Source of the DNA: Synaphobranchus kaupii
Taxonomy: Eukaryota; Chordata; Actinopteri; Anguilliformes; Synaphobranchidae
Direction: 5' to 3'
DNA: 64,000 nt
NCBI GenBank assembly: GCA_029718625.1
Contig: JAINUF010000027.1
Coordinates: 3,456,676 to 3,520,675, forward strand
In this document: piece after piece, positions 10,367 through 23,350 of the stretch
Numbering within the stretch: the first letter of the stretch is position 1
Layout: every line of letters starts with the position of its first letter
Translations under genes and position numbers: made by a program
The notes under the pieces: generated by a model
Database searches by the model: none
The model's input: the letters and a program-made list of their open reading frames with translations, nothing else
Told to the model about the DNA's origin: nothing

Positions 10367-11432
10367 GAGATTGCCAAACTCTTGTATCCTCTATATCAGT
10401 GGTTCCCAACCCTGGTCTTGGAGTACCCCTGGTATGCTGGTTTTCGTTCCAACCACAATTGCAATACCAGAATTTTAACAAGCTGTTATTTTTTCTTAAT
10501 TAGGTGTTTTATTGTATAGAGAGAACACTTTAAAATCTTTACTCTCTTAAGCCACGTTATGTTAGCAATAGCTATGCATGCCATGAAGAAGAAAAAAAAC
10601 CCATGTTCATTATGCTCATTGTGTTATATTGCAAACAATTACAAAGAAGAAGTAACAACTCAGGTGATTAGGCTCCTAATTAGGTAATTGAACGCAAGTT
10701 AAATTTTTTCCTTAACACAATGCAGGTTTGGCTCGTTATCATTTGCTTTGTCTTTGAATTCTTCATTATTTACCAAACGGTTAGTTTTATTGGCCATGTG
10801 GCCACAATTTCACCAATTATGAGCCTAGGACGGCACAGATTTCAGAGGTTTTGGGTCATGGATCCACCCAGGGCAGATTCCAGACGGTCTTAAGGCTTGT
10901 TGCAGCTGCTGGTCGCACTCTGAGGCCTTAAGACTTGTATCTGCCGTAAATTCTCGACACCTGTAACGGGCCTAGTTCTTGACATGGATTCTGATACTAC
11001 AATTCACAAGTGTTGAGATATGAACCAGGCCAAAGTCGTGACAACGAGGCCCTGGGACCTGAGTCTGAGACATAAAATATACATACCACTGCACCTGGGA
11101 CACCGGCACACTTCAGAACGTACGCACTGGGTTTGCACACAGATAAACCGGGGCCACAATTGCTTGCGGGGCTGCAGAAAAGCTGGAGTGAAAAAGAGAG
11201 GTTGAAACATGTTTAAAATCACCAATATCTGTTAGCATAAATTATGCGGGAAAACACATGAGAAGCTGTGACTTGGATTATTATTTCTTCATATATTTAT
11301 AAATATGCACAGTGAAAATGGTGATGGTTAAATCCCCCCATGAAGTTTAATTAGAGTTTGAAGTTGGCCATCTCATATCCTTGTATATAACAGTACTACC
11401 ACATTTTGACCACAAGATGGTGCCATTTTAAC
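10367..11432 (+). mobile_element. U3: right part only of the TIR element
   Basis: Resumes inside the body at AGATTGCCAAACTC (equivalent to about 2715 in U1) and runs through the hAT/SINE-like block to a full right TIR at 11282-11432. Everything to the left has been replaced by A1. A small difference in the hAT-like block (TGGTCTTGGAG, and CCCCTGGTATG lacking TGT) distinguishes it from U1 and U2. Confidence 0.85.
10397..10698 (+). mobile_element. degenerate hAT/SINE-like repeat inside U3
   Basis: Same embedded repeat as in U1, with CCTGGTCTTGG and a 3-bp deletion after ACCCCTG. Confidence 0.45.
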
Positions 11433-14400
11433 GGGGTTCGCACGCACTTTTGGGTTGGGGTCCGCACGCACTTTTGGGTTGGGGTCCGCACGCACTTTTG
11501 GGTTGGGGTCCGCACGCACTTTTGGGTTGGGGTCCGCACGCACTTTTGGGTTGGGGTCCGCACGCACTTTTGGGTTGGGGTCCGCACGCACTTTTGGGTT
11601 GGGGTCCGCACGCACTTTTGGGTTGGGGTCCGCACGCACTTTTGGGTTGGGGTCCGCACGCACTTTTGGGTTGGGGTCCGCACGCACTTTTGGGTTGGGG
11701 TCCGCACGCACTTTTGGGTTGGGGTCCGCACGCACTTTTGGGTTGGGGTCCGCACGCACTTTTGGGTTGGGGTCCGCACGCACTTTTGGGTTGGGGTCCG
11801 CACGCACTTTTGGGTTGGGGTCCGCACGCACTTTTGGGTTGGGGTCCGCACGCACTTTTGGGTTGGGGTCCGCACGCACTTTTGGGTTGGGGTCCGCACG
11901 CACTTTTGGGTTGGGGTCCGCACGCACTTTTGGGTTGGGGTCCGCACGCACTTTTGGGTTGGGGTCCGCACGCACTTTTGGGTTGGGGTCCGCACGCACT
12001 TTTGGGTTGGGGTCCGCACGCACTTTTGGGTTGGGGTCCGCACGCACTTTTGGGTTGGGGTCCGCACGCACTTTTGGGTTGGGGTCCGCACGCACTTTTG
12101 GGTTGGGGTCCGCACGCACTTTTGGGTTGGGGTCCGCACGCACTTTTGGGTTGGGGTCCGCACGCACTTTTGGGTTGGGGTCCGCACGCACTTTTGGGTT
12201 GGGGTCCGCACGCACTTTTGGGTTGGGGTCCGCACGCACTTTTGGGTTGGGGTCCGCACGCACTTTTGGGTTGGGGTCCGCACGCACTTTTGGGTTGGGG
12301 TCCGCACGCACTTTTGGGTTGGGGTCCGCACGCACTTTTGGGTTGGGGTCCGCACGCACTTTTGGGTTGGGGTCCGCACGCACTTTTGGGTTGGGGTCCG
12401 CACGCACTTTTGGGTTGGGGTCCGCACGCACTTTTGGGTTGGGGTCCGCACGCACTTTTGGGTTGGGGTCCGCACGCACTTTTGGGTTGGGGTCCGCACG
12501 CACTTTTGGGTTGGGGTCCGCACGCACTTTTGGGTTGGGGTCCGCACGCACTTTTGGGTTGGGGTCCGCACGCACTTTTGGGTTGGGGTCCGCACGCACT
12601 TTTGGGTTGGGGTCCGCACGCACTTTTGGGTTGGGGTCCGCACGCACTTTTGGGTTGGGGTCCGCACGCACTTTTGGGTTGGGGTCCGCACGCACTTTTG
12701 GGTTGGGGTCCGCACGCACTTTTGGGTTGGGGTCCGCACGCACTTTTGGGTTGGGGTCCGCACGCACTTTTGGGTTGGGGTCCGCACGCACTTTTGGGTT
12801 GGGGTCCGCACGCACTTTTGGGTTGGGGTCCGCACGCACTTTTGGGTTGGGGTCCGCACGCACTTTTGGGTTGGGGTCCGCACGCACTTTTGGGTTGGGG
12901 TCCGCACGCACTTTTGGGTTGGGGTCCGCACGCACTTTTGGGTTGGGGTCCGCACGCACTTTTGGGTTGGGGTCCGCACGCACTTTTGGGTTGGGGTCCG
13001 CACGCACTTTTGGGTTGGGGTCCGCACGCACTTTTGGGTTGGGGTCCGCACGCACTTTTGGGTTGGGGTCCGCACGCACTTTTGGGTTGGGGTCCGCACG
13101 CACTTTTGGGTTGGGGTCCGCACGCACTTTTGGGTTGGGGTCCGCACGCACTTTTGGGTTGGGGTCCGCACGCACTTTTGGGTTGGGGTCCGCACGCACT
13201 TTTGGGTTGGGGTCCGCACGCACTTTTGGGTTGGGGTCCGCACGCACTTTTGGGTTGGGGTCCGCACGCACTTTTGGGTTGGGGTCCGCACGCACTTTTG
13301 GGTTGGGGTCCGCACGCACTTTTGGGTTGGGGTCCGCACGCACTTTTGGGTTGGGGTCCGCACGCACTTTTGGGTTGGGGTCCGCACGCACTTTTGGGTT
13401 GGGGTCCGCACGCACTTTTGGGTTGGGGTCCGCACGCACTTTTGGGTTGGGGTCCGCACGCACTTTTGGGTTGGGGTCCGCACGCACTTTTGGGTTGGGG
13501 TCCGCACGCACTTTTGGGTTGGGGTCCGCACGCACTTTTGGGTTGGGGTCCGCACGCACTTTTGGGTTGGGGTCCGCACGCACTTTTGGGTTGGGGTCCG
13601 CACGCACTTTTGGGTTGGGGTCCGCACGCACTTTTGGGTTGGGGTCCGCACGCACTTTTGGGTTGGGGTCCGCACGCACTTTTGGGTTGGGGTCCGCACG
13701 CACTTTTGGGTTGGGGTCCGCACGCACTTTTGGGTTGGGGTCCGCACGCACTTTTGGGTTGGGGTCCGCACGCACTTTTGGGTTGGGGTCCGCACGCACT
13801 TTTGGGTTGGGGTCCGCACGCACTTTTGGGTTGGGGTCCGCACGCACTTTTGGGTTGGGGTCCGCACGCACTTTTGGGTTGGGGTCCGCACGCACTTTTG
13901 GGTTGGGGTCCGCACGCACTTTTGGGTTGGGGTCCGCACGCACTTTTGGGTTGGGGTCCGCACGCACTTTTGGGTTGGGGTCCGCACGCACTTTTGGGTT
14001 GGGGTCCGCACGCACTTTTGGGTTGGGGTCCGCACGCACTTTTGGGTTGGGGTCCGCACGCACTTTTGGGTTGGGGTCCGCACGCACTTTTGGGTTGGGG
14101 TCCGCACGCACTTTTGGGTTGGGGTCCGCACGCACTTTTGGGTTGGGGTCCGCACGCACTTTTGGGTTGGGGTCCGCACGCACTTTTGGGTTGGGGTCCG
14201 CACGCACTTTTGGGTTGGGGTCCGCACGCACTTTTGGGTTGGGGTCCGCACGCACTTTTGGGTTGGGGTCCGCACGCACTTTTGGGTTGGGGTCCGCACG
14301 CACTTTTGGGTTGGGGTCCGCACGCACTTTTGGGTTGGGGTCCGCACGCACTTTTGGGTTGGGGTCCGCACGCACTTTTGGGTTGGGGTCCGCACGCACT

Positions 14401-14690
14401 TTTGGGTTGGGGTCCGCACGCACTTTTGGGTTGGGGTCCGCACGCACTTTTGGGTTGGGGTTCGCACGCACTTTTGGGTTGGGGTTCGCACTTTTGGGTT
14501 GGGGTTCGCACTTTTGGGTTGGGGTTCGCACTTTTGGGTTGGGGTTCGCACTTTTGGGTTGGGGTTCGCACTTTTGGGTTGGGGTTCGCACTTTTGGGTT
14601 GGGGATCGCACTTTTGGGTTGGGGTTCGCACTTTTGGGTTGGGGTTCGCACTTTTGGGTTGGGGTTCGCACTTTTGGTTTGGGGCTCGCA
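11433..14690 (+). repeat. A2: 24-bp minisatellite array with a 20-bp-unit tail
   Basis: 127 units of 24 bp (11433-14480) are followed by ten 20-bp units and a 10-bp remnant (14481-14690). The first and last 24-bp units carry TTCGC where the interior has TCCGC. The array starts at the outer edge of the U3 right TIR and ends by fusing to body sequence GTCTAGGGGAAG, equivalent to about 809 in U1. Interior units are identical. As in A1, all frames are open through the 24-bp part and no coding signal is present. Confidence 0.97.
14481..14690 (+). repeat. 20-bp variant units at the distal end of A2
   Basis: Unit GGGGTTCGCACTTTTGGGTT repeated ten times with two point variants (GGGGATCGCA near 14601 and TTTTGGTTT near 14675), then a partial unit. 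It equals the 24-bp unit minus one CGCA tetranucleotide, so 20- and 24-bp units interconvert by slippage of a CGCACGCA pair. The same 20-bp units occur at the distal ends of A4, A5 and A6. Confidence 0.95.
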
Positions 14691-16256
14691 GTCTAGGGGA
14701 AGTCGTTTCCCACAGCAAAAGCTCATCACAATATCCCCGGTTCCACTGGCTCCGTCGCACTGACCGGCTCTGCAGTACGCCACCGTACACACAACACAAC
14801 ACATTCGCACAGAAATAAAAGCTAACCAAACTTAATAAACCAAACGAAAAGAAAATACACTGTCAAACATTTCGGGAGCTCAGAGGCAAGCCAACCTCTC
14901 TCGCTCACCCTCCGTCAATTCTCCCCTTTCACTCCAGGTGCGTTCCATTTATTCCCTCAGGAAACCCAGCCCCTTGCGTCCCCACTTCAATCAATCAATT
15001 CCCCCATGAGTACCAAGTATTCAATCATTCAATCCCGTTCCGCAATTATCCAATTTACTACTACAAAATCCACTCTCATTCCCTCCTCACTGAGGAAGAC
15101 CACAAAACATGTTACACACACTGTGCATGTGACACAGCCAGTGTGTACATGTGATTGGTTGACGTGAGCAAGAGCAAACCAGGGTGCATTCACAAATGCA
15201 GAATCACACAGACAAATGCATTGTTGAAAATCAACAATGGGGTAGCTGCCAGCAGCTAGCACCACAGAGGGTGAGTCCCAATATTCCTCGCTCCTCACCT
15301 CCACTCATCTCCTACCCGGAAGTATGCAAAAGTACAAGTAGTTGCACGTACAGCATAAAGTGTACCTGACATTGCGGTTTGCGTCATTTAATTAATATGT
15401 AACCATTAATATGTAATCAGCAATATTAGATTAGGACACAAAGATCGGCTTCTGGGGCCGGAGGAGAGGAGGTGGTAGTGGAGGAAAGGAGGATGCATTT
15501 TTGGAGTCTTGTGATGCACACAGTGCATGGTATTTTTTCAGAGTAAGAGTAGAAGACGTCTGGTCAGAAAAGTGTGAGATGTTAATGTGTAGGGAGCGGG
15601 CTGAGCTATAGCTAGCTATGTTCTGTGAGCTACCAGCCATTCTCAGATCTTGTTACCCTACGCAGAACCAGGGGTCAATTACACTACAAATAACTGTACA
15701 GAACGTGATGTATACACACACTCACATTGCACTATAATATTTCAGGCAGAAAAAGGCATTGGTTATGTATTCATAGTCACACTGAGACTCAGATTTACAA
15801 CTGCAAGAGCTGACAGAGATGCTTCACACACTGAAGAAATAGAAATGTCGTACTAGACAAATGTGTAGCAGGCCTGTACATGTCCAGTAGAGTGGACATG
15901 CCTCCCGCACTGTGAAAGCTAACACTACCACACCGGCTCCTAGATGGTATCCGTCTCTCCTGGAAAAGGTGGCACTACAGATAACGTCACCATTTTGTGC
16001 CAAGCATGGCCATATTCTTTGATATGAATACTAGCTCTGACACCAAAAACTAGACACTCTGCTGCTATTGCTGATTCTGTTACTCAACTGGAGAAGGTCT
16101 GCAGCAAGATAAGTCCGTTTAAAACCACTGGTCCGAGTCCTGTGGATGGACTCCGAGCTGACTCAGTATAATTTAATCAGCAGAGCTGGTAAGGAAAGAC
16201 AGCAGTAGGTATAGTCTATGGCCCACATTTACTGACTGCATCTGCATAGATCTTGT
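14691..16256 (+). mobile_element. U4: internal part of the TIR element, cut by N gap 1
   Basis: Body sequence equivalent to about 809-2366 of U1, with no TIR at either end. The left end is fused to A2 and the right end enters the N gap. It mixes diagnostic bases of other copies: CACTACAGATAACG as in S-type minus units, but AAAACCACTGG as in M-type and U1/U2. It also has private changes such as a deletion in the ACCAAGTATTCAATC stretch. Confidence 0.85.
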
Positions 16257-16756
16257 NNNNNNNNNNNNNNNNNNNNNNNNNNNNNNNNNNNNNNNNNNNN
16301 NNNNNNNNNNNNNNNNNNNNNNNNNNNNNNNNNNNNNNNNNNNNNNNNNNNNNNNNNNNNNNNNNNNNNNNNNNNNNNNNNNNNNNNNNNNNNNNNNNNN
16401 NNNNNNNNNNNNNNNNNNNNNNNNNNNNNNNNNNNNNNNNNNNNNNNNNNNNNNNNNNNNNNNNNNNNNNNNNNNNNNNNNNNNNNNNNNNNNNNNNNNN
16501 NNNNNNNNNNNNNNNNNNNNNNNNNNNNNNNNNNNNNNNNNNNNNNNNNNNNNNNNNNNNNNNNNNNNNNNNNNNNNNNNNNNNNNNNNNNNNNNNNNNN
16601 NNNNNNNNNNNNNNNNNNNNNNNNNNNNNNNNNNNNNNNNNNNNNNNNNNNNNNNNNNNNNNNNNNNNNNNNNNNNNNNNNNNNNNNNNNNNNNNNNNNN
16701 NNNNNNNNNNNNNNNNNNNNNNNNNNNNNNNNNNNNNNNNNNNNNNNNNNNNNNNN
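16257..16756. other. assembly gap 1, exactly 500 N
   Basis: Exactly 500 N, a conventional placeholder for a gap of unknown size. To its left lies plus-oriented body. To its right lies a 24-bp array in the opposite orientation, followed only by minus-oriented units. The true content is unknown. Confidence 1.
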
Positions 16757-19700
16757 ACCGAAAAGTGCGTGCGGACCCCAACCCAAAAGTGCGTGCGGAC
16801 CCCAACCGAAAAGTGCGTGCGGACCCCAACCCAAAAGTGCGTGCGGACCCCCAACCCAAAAGTGCGTGCGGACCCCAACCCAAAAGTGCGTGCGGACCCC
16901 AACCCAAAAGTGCGTGCGGACCCCAACCGAAAAGTGCGTGCGGACCCCAACCCAAAAGTGCGTGCGGACCCCAACCGAAAAGTGCGTGCGGACCCCAACC
17001 CAAAAGTGCGTGCGGACCCCAACCGAAAAGTGCGTGCGGACCCCAACCCAAAAGTGCGTGCGGACCCCCAACCCAAAAGTGCGTGCGGACCCCAACCCAA
17101 AAGTGCGTGCGGACCCCAACCCAAAAGTGCGTGCGGACCCCAACCGAAAAGTGCGTGCGGACCCCAACCCAAAAGTGCGTGCGGACCCCAACCGAAAAGT
17201 GCGTGCGGACCCCAACCCAAAAGTGCGTGCGGGACCCCAACCGAAAAGTGCGTGCGGACCCCAACCCAAAAGTGCGTGCGGACCCCCAACCCAAAAGTGC
17301 GTGCGGACCCCAACCCAAAAGTGCGTGCGGACCCCAACCCAAAAGTGCGTGCGGACCCCAACCGAAAAGTGCGTGCGGGACCCCAACCCAAAAGTGCGTG
17401 CGGACCCCAACCGAAAAGTGCGTGCGGACCCCAACCCAAAAGTGCGTGCGGACCCCAACCCAAAAGTGCGTGCGGACCCCAACCCAAAAGTGCGTGCGGA
17501 CCCCAACCCAAAAGTGCGTGCGGACCCCAACCCAAAAGTGCGTGCGGACCCCAACCGAAAAGTGCGTGCGGACCCCAACCGAAAAGTGCGTGCGGACCCC
17601 AACCCAAAAGTGCGTGCGGACCCCAACCGAAAAGTGCGTGCGGACCCCAACCCAAAAGTGCGTGCGGACCCCAACCGAAAAGTGCGTGCGGACCCCAACC
17701 CAAAAGTGCGTGCGGACCCCAACCCGAAAAGTGCGTGCGGACCCCAACCGAAAAGTGCGTGCGGACCCCAACCCAAAAGTGCGTGCGGACCCCCAACCCA
17801 AAAGTGCGTCGCGGACCCCAACCCAAAAGTGCGTGCGGACCCCCAACCCAAAAGTGCGTGCGGACCCCCAACCCAAAAGTGCGTGCGGACCCCAACCCAA
17901 AAGTGCGTGCGGACCCCAACCGAAAAGTGCGTGCGGACCCCAACCCAAAAGTGCGTGCGGACCCCAACCGCAAAAGTGCGTGCGGACCCCAACCCAAAAG
18001 TGCGTGCGGACCCCAACCCGAAAAGTGCGTGCGGACCCCAACCCAAAAGTGCGTGCGGACCCCAACCGAAAAGTGCGTGCGGACCCCAACCGAAAAGTGC
18101 GTGCGGACCCCAACCGAAAAGTGCGTACGGACCCCAACCCAAAAGTGCGTGCGGACCCCAACCCAAAAGTGCGTGCGGACCCCAACCGAAAAGTGCGTGC
18201 GGACCCCAACCCAAAAGTGCGTGCGGACCCCAACCGAAAAGTGCGTGCGGACCCCAACCCAAAAGTGCGTGCGGACCCCAACCGAAAAGTGCGTGCGGAC
18301 CCCAACCCAAAAGTGCGTGCGGACCCCAACCCAAAAGTGCGTGCGGACCCCAACCCAAAAGTGCGTGCGGACCCCAACCCAAAAGTGCGTGCGGACCCCA
18401 ACCCAAAAGTGCGTGCGGACCCCAACCCAAAAGTGCGTGCGGACCCCAACCCAAAAGTGCGTGCGGACACCAACCCAAAAGTGCGTGCGGACCCCAACCC
18501 AAAAGTGCGTGCGGACCCCAACCCAAAAGTGCGCGGACCCCAACCCAAAAGTGCGTGCGGACCCCAACCCAAAAGTGCGTGCGGACCCCAACCCAAAAGT
18601 GCGTGCGGACCCCAACCCAAAAGTGCGTGCGGACCCCAACCCAAAAGTGCGTGCGGACCCCAACCCAAAAGTGCGTGCGGACCCCAACCGAAAAGTGCGT
18701 GCGGACCCCAACCGAAAAGTGCGTGCGGACCCCAACCCAAAAGTGCGTGCGGACCCCAACCCAAAAGTGCGTGCGGACCCCAACCCAAAAGTGCGTGCGG
18801 ACCCCAACCCAAAAGTGCGTGCGGACCCCAACCCAAAAGTGCGTGCGGACCCCAACCCAAAAGTGCGTGCGGACCCCAACCGAAAAGTGCGTGCGGACCC
18901 CAACGCAAAAGTGCGTGCGGACCCCCAACCGAAAAGTGCGTGCGGACCCCAACCCAAAAGTGCGTGCGGACCCCAACCCAAAAGTGCGTGCGGACCCCAA
19001 CCGAAAAGTGCGTGCGGACCCCAACCCAAAAGTGCGTGCGGACCCCAACCCAAAAGTGCGTGCGGACCCCAACCCAAAAGTGCGTGCGGACCCCAACCCA
19101 AAAGTGCGTGCGGACCCCAACCCAAAAGTGCGTGCGGACCCCAACCCAAAAGGGTGCGTGCGGACCCCAACCGAAAAGTGCGTGCGGACCCCAACCCAAA
19201 AGTGCGTGCGGACCCCAACCGAAAAGTGCGTGCGGACCCCAACCCAAAAGTGCGTGCGGACCCCAACCCAAAAGTGCGTGCGGACCCCAACCCAAAAGTG
19301 CGTGCGGACCCCAACCGAAAAGTGCGTGCGGACCCCAACCCAAAAGTGCGTGCGGACCCCAACCCAAAAGTGCGTGCGGACCCCAACCCAAAAGTGCGTG
19401 CGGACCCCAGCCCAAAAGTGCGTGCGGACCCCAACCCAAAAGTGCGTGCGGACCCCAACCCAAAAGTGCGTGCGGACCCCAACCCAAAAGTGCGTGCGGA
19501 CCCCAACCGAAAAGTGCGTGCGGACCCCAAGCCCAAAAGTGCGTGCGGACCCCAACCCAAAAGTGCGTGCGGACCCCAACCCAAAAGTGCGTGCGGACCC
19601 CAACCGAAAAGTGCGTGCGGACCCCAACCCAAAAGTGCGTGCGGACCCCAACCCAAAAGTGCGTGCGGACCCCCAACCCAAAAGTGCGTGCGGACCCCAA

Positions 19701-22700
19701 CCCGAAAAGTGCGTGCGGACCCCAACCCAAAAGTGCGTGCGGACCCCCAACCGAAAAGTGCGTGCGGACCCCAACCCAAAAGTGCGTGCGGACCCCAACC
19801 CAAAAGTGCGTGCGGACCCCAACCGAAAAGTGCGTGCGGACCCCAACCCAAAAGTGCGTGCGGACCCCAACCGAAAAGTGCGTGCGGACCCCAACCCAAA
19901 AGTGCGTGCGGACCCCAACCCAAAAGTGCGTGCGGACCCCAACCGAAAAGTGCGTGCGGACCCCCAACCCAAAAGTGCGTGCGGACCCCCCAACCCAAAA
20001 GTGCGTGCGGACCCCAACCCAAAAGTGCGTGCGGACCCCAACCGAAAAGTGCGTGCGGACCCCAACCCAAAAGTGCGTGCGGACCCCAACCGAAAAGTGC
20101 GTGCGGACCCCAACCCAAAAGTGCGTGCGGACCCCAACCGAAAAGTGCGTGCGGACCCCAACCCAAAAGTGCGTGCGGACCCCAACCCAAAAGTGCGTGC
20201 GGACCCCAACCCAAAAGTGCGTGCGGGACCCCAACCCAAAAGTGCGTGCGGACCCCAACCGAAAAGTGCGTGCGGACCCCAACCCAAAAGTGCGTGCGGA
20301 CCCCAACCGAAAAGTGCGTGCGGACCCCAACCCAAAAGTGCGTGCGGACCCCAACCGAAAAGTGCGTGCGGACCCCAACCCAAAAGTGCGTGCGGACCCC
20401 CAACCCAAAAGTGCGTGCGGACCCCAACCCAAAAGTGCGTGCGGACCCCAACCCAAAAGTGCGTGCGGACCCCAACCGAAAAGTGCGTGCGGACCCCAAC
20501 CCAAAAGTGCGTGCGGACCCCAACCGAAAAGTGCGTGCGGACCCCAACCCAAAAGTGCGTGCGGACCCCCAACCGAAAAGTGCGTGCGGACCCCAACCCA
20601 AAAGTGCGTGCGGACCCCAACCCAAAAGTGCGTGCGGACCCCAACCCAAAAGTGCGTGCGGACCCCAACCCAAAAGTGCGTGCGGACCCCACCAACCGAA
20701 AAGTGCGTGCGGACCCCAACCCAAAAGTGCGTGCGGACCCCAACCGAAAAGTGCGTGCGGACCCCAACCCAAAAGTGCGTGCGGACCCCAACCGAAAAGT
20801 GCGTGCGGACCCCAACCCAAAAGTGCGTGCGGACCCCCAACCCAAAAGTGCGTGCGGACCCCAACCCAAAAGTGCGTGCGGACCCCAACCCAAAAGTGCG
20901 TGCGGACCCCAACCGAAAAGTGCGTGCGGACCCCAACCCAAAAGTGCGTGCGGACCCCAACCGAAAAGTGCGTGCGGACCCCCAACCCAAAAGTGCGTGC
21001 GGACCCCAACCGAAAAGTGCGTGCGGACCCCAACCCAAAAGTGCGTGCGGACCCCCAACCCAAAAGTGCGTGCGGACCCCAACCCAAAAGTGCGTGCGGA
21101 CCCCAACCCAAAAGTGCGTGCGGACCCCAACCCAAAAGTGCGTGCGGACCCCAACCCAAAAGTGCGTGCGGACCCCAACCGAAAAGTGCGTGCGGACCCC
21201 AACCGAAAAGTGCGTGCGGACCCCAACCCAAAAGTGCGTGCGGACCCCAACCGAAAAGTGCGTGCGGACCCCCAACCCAAAAGTGCGTGCGGACCCCAAC
21301 CGAAAAGTGCGTGCGGACCCCAACCCAAAAGTGCGTGCGGACCCCAACCCAAAAGTGCGTGCGGACCCCAACCGAAAAGTGCGTGCGGACCCCAACCCAA
21401 AAGTGCGTGCGGACCCCAACCGAAAAGTGCGTGCGGACCCCAACCCAAAAGTGCGTGCGGACCCCCAACCCAAAAGTGCGTGCGGACCCCAACCCAAAAG
21501 TGCGTGCGGACCCCCAACCCAAAAGTGCGTGCGGACCCCAACCCAAAAGTGCGTGCGGACCCCAACCGAAAAGTGCGTGCGGACCCCAACCCAAAAGTGC
21601 GTGCGGACCCCAACCCAAAAGTGCGTGCGGACCCCAACCGAAAAGTGCGTGCGGACCCCAACCGAAAAGTGCGTGCGGACCCCAACCGAAAAGTGCGTGC
21701 GGACCCCAACCGAAAAGTGCGTACGGACCCCAACCCAAAAGTGCGTGCGGACCCCCAACCCAAAAGTGCGTGCGGACCCCAACCGAAAAGTGCGTGCGGA
21801 CCCCAACCCAAAAGTGCGTGCGGACCCCAACCGAAAAGTGCGTGCGGACCCCAACCCAAAAGTGCGTGCGGACCCCAACCGAAAAGTGCGTGCGGACCCC
21901 AACCCAAAAGTGCGTGCGGACCCCAACCCAAAAGTGCGTGCGGACCCCAACCCAAAAGTGCGTGCGGACCCCAACCCAAAAGTGCGTGCGGACCCCAACC
22001 CAAAAGTGCGTGCGGACCCCCAACCCAAAAGTGCGTGCGGACCCCAACCCAAAAGTGCGTGCGGACCCCAACCCAAAAGTGCGTGCGGACCCCAACCGAA
22101 AAGTGCGTGCGGACCCCAACCCAAAAGTGCGTGCGGACCCCAACCGAAAAGTGCGTGCGGACCCCCAACCCAAAAGTGCGTGCGGACCCCAACCCAAAAG
22201 TGCGTGCGGACCCCAACCCAAAAGTGCGTGCGGACCCCAACCCAAAAGTGCGTGCGGACCCCAACCCAAAAGTGCGTGCGGACCCCAACCGAAAAGTGCG
22301 TGCGGACCCCAACCGAAAAGTGCGTGCGGACCCCAACCCAAAAGTGCGTGCGGACCCCAACCCAAAAGTGCGTGCGGACCCCAACCCAAAAGTGCGTGCG
22401 GACCCCAACCCAAAAGTGCGTGCGGACCCCAACCCAAAAGTGCGTGCGGACCCCAACCGAAAAGTGCGTGCGGACCCCAACCGAAAAGTGCGTGCGGACC
22501 CCAACCGAAAAGTGCGTGCGGACCCCAACCCAAAAGTGCGTGCGGACCCCAACCCAAAAGTGCGTGCGGACCCCAACCCAAAAGTGCGTGCGGACCCCAA
22601 CCGAAAAGTGCGTGCGGACCCCAACCCAAAAGTGCGTGCGGACCCCCAACCCAAAAGTGCGTGCGGACCCCAACCCAAAAGTGCGTGCGGACCCCAACCC

Positions 22701-23350
22701 AAAAGTGCGTGCGGACCCCAACCCAAAAGTGCGTGCGGACCCCAACCCAAAAGTGCGTGCGGACCCCAACCCAAAAGTGCGTGCGGACCCCAACCCAAAA
22801 GTGCGTGCGGACCCCAACCCAAAAGTGCGTGCGGACCCCAACCCAAAAGTGCGTGCGGACCCCAACCCAAAAGTGCGTGCGGACCCCAACCCAAAAGTGC
22901 GTGCGGACCCCAACCCAAAAGTGCGTGCGGACCCCAACCCAAAAGTGCGTGCGGACCCCCAACCCAAAAGTGCGTGCGGACCCCAACCCAAAAGTGCGTG
23001 CGGACCCCAACCCAAAAGTGCGTGCGGACCCCAACCCAAAAGTGCGTGCGGACCCCAACCCAAAAGTGCGTGCGGACCCCAACCCAAAAGTGCGTGCGGA
23101 CCCCAACCCAAAAGTGCGTGCGGACCCCAACCCAAAAGTGCGTGCGGACCCCAACCCAAAAGTGCGTGCGGACCCCCAACCCAAAAGTGCGTGCGGACCC
23201 CAACCCAAAAGTGCGTGCGGACCCCAACCCAAAAGTGCGTGCGGACCCCAACCCAAAAGTGCGTGCGGACCCCAACCCAAAAGTGCGTGCGGACCCCAAC
23301 CCAAAAGTGCGTGCGGACCCCAACCCAAAAGTGCGTGCGGACCCCAACCC
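16757..23350 (-). repeat. A3: 24-bp minisatellite array with CCC/CCG variants and 25-bp units
   Basis: 6,594 bp, about 270 units, G-rich strand on minus. Unlike A1, A2 and A4, many units carry a C-to-G change (ACCGAAAAG for ACCCAAAAG), often alternating one by one. Roughly every 9-20 units one has an extra C (GACCCCCAACC, 25 bp), for instance at 16847, 17064, 22642, 22955 and 23172. A few have an extra G (GCGGGACC) or other small indels. The last ~700 bp before the TIR lack the G variant. The left end is lost in the N gap and the right end abuts the U5 right TIR at 23351. Indels repeatedly shift the frame, so long translations across it are meaningless. Confidence 0.96.

Noticed and set aside
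11433..14690. Telomere or interstitial telomeric sequence
   Set aside because: The G-rich part resembles telomeric motifs, but the unit also contains TCCGCACGCAC and is not TTAGGG; the arrays lie inside an element family.
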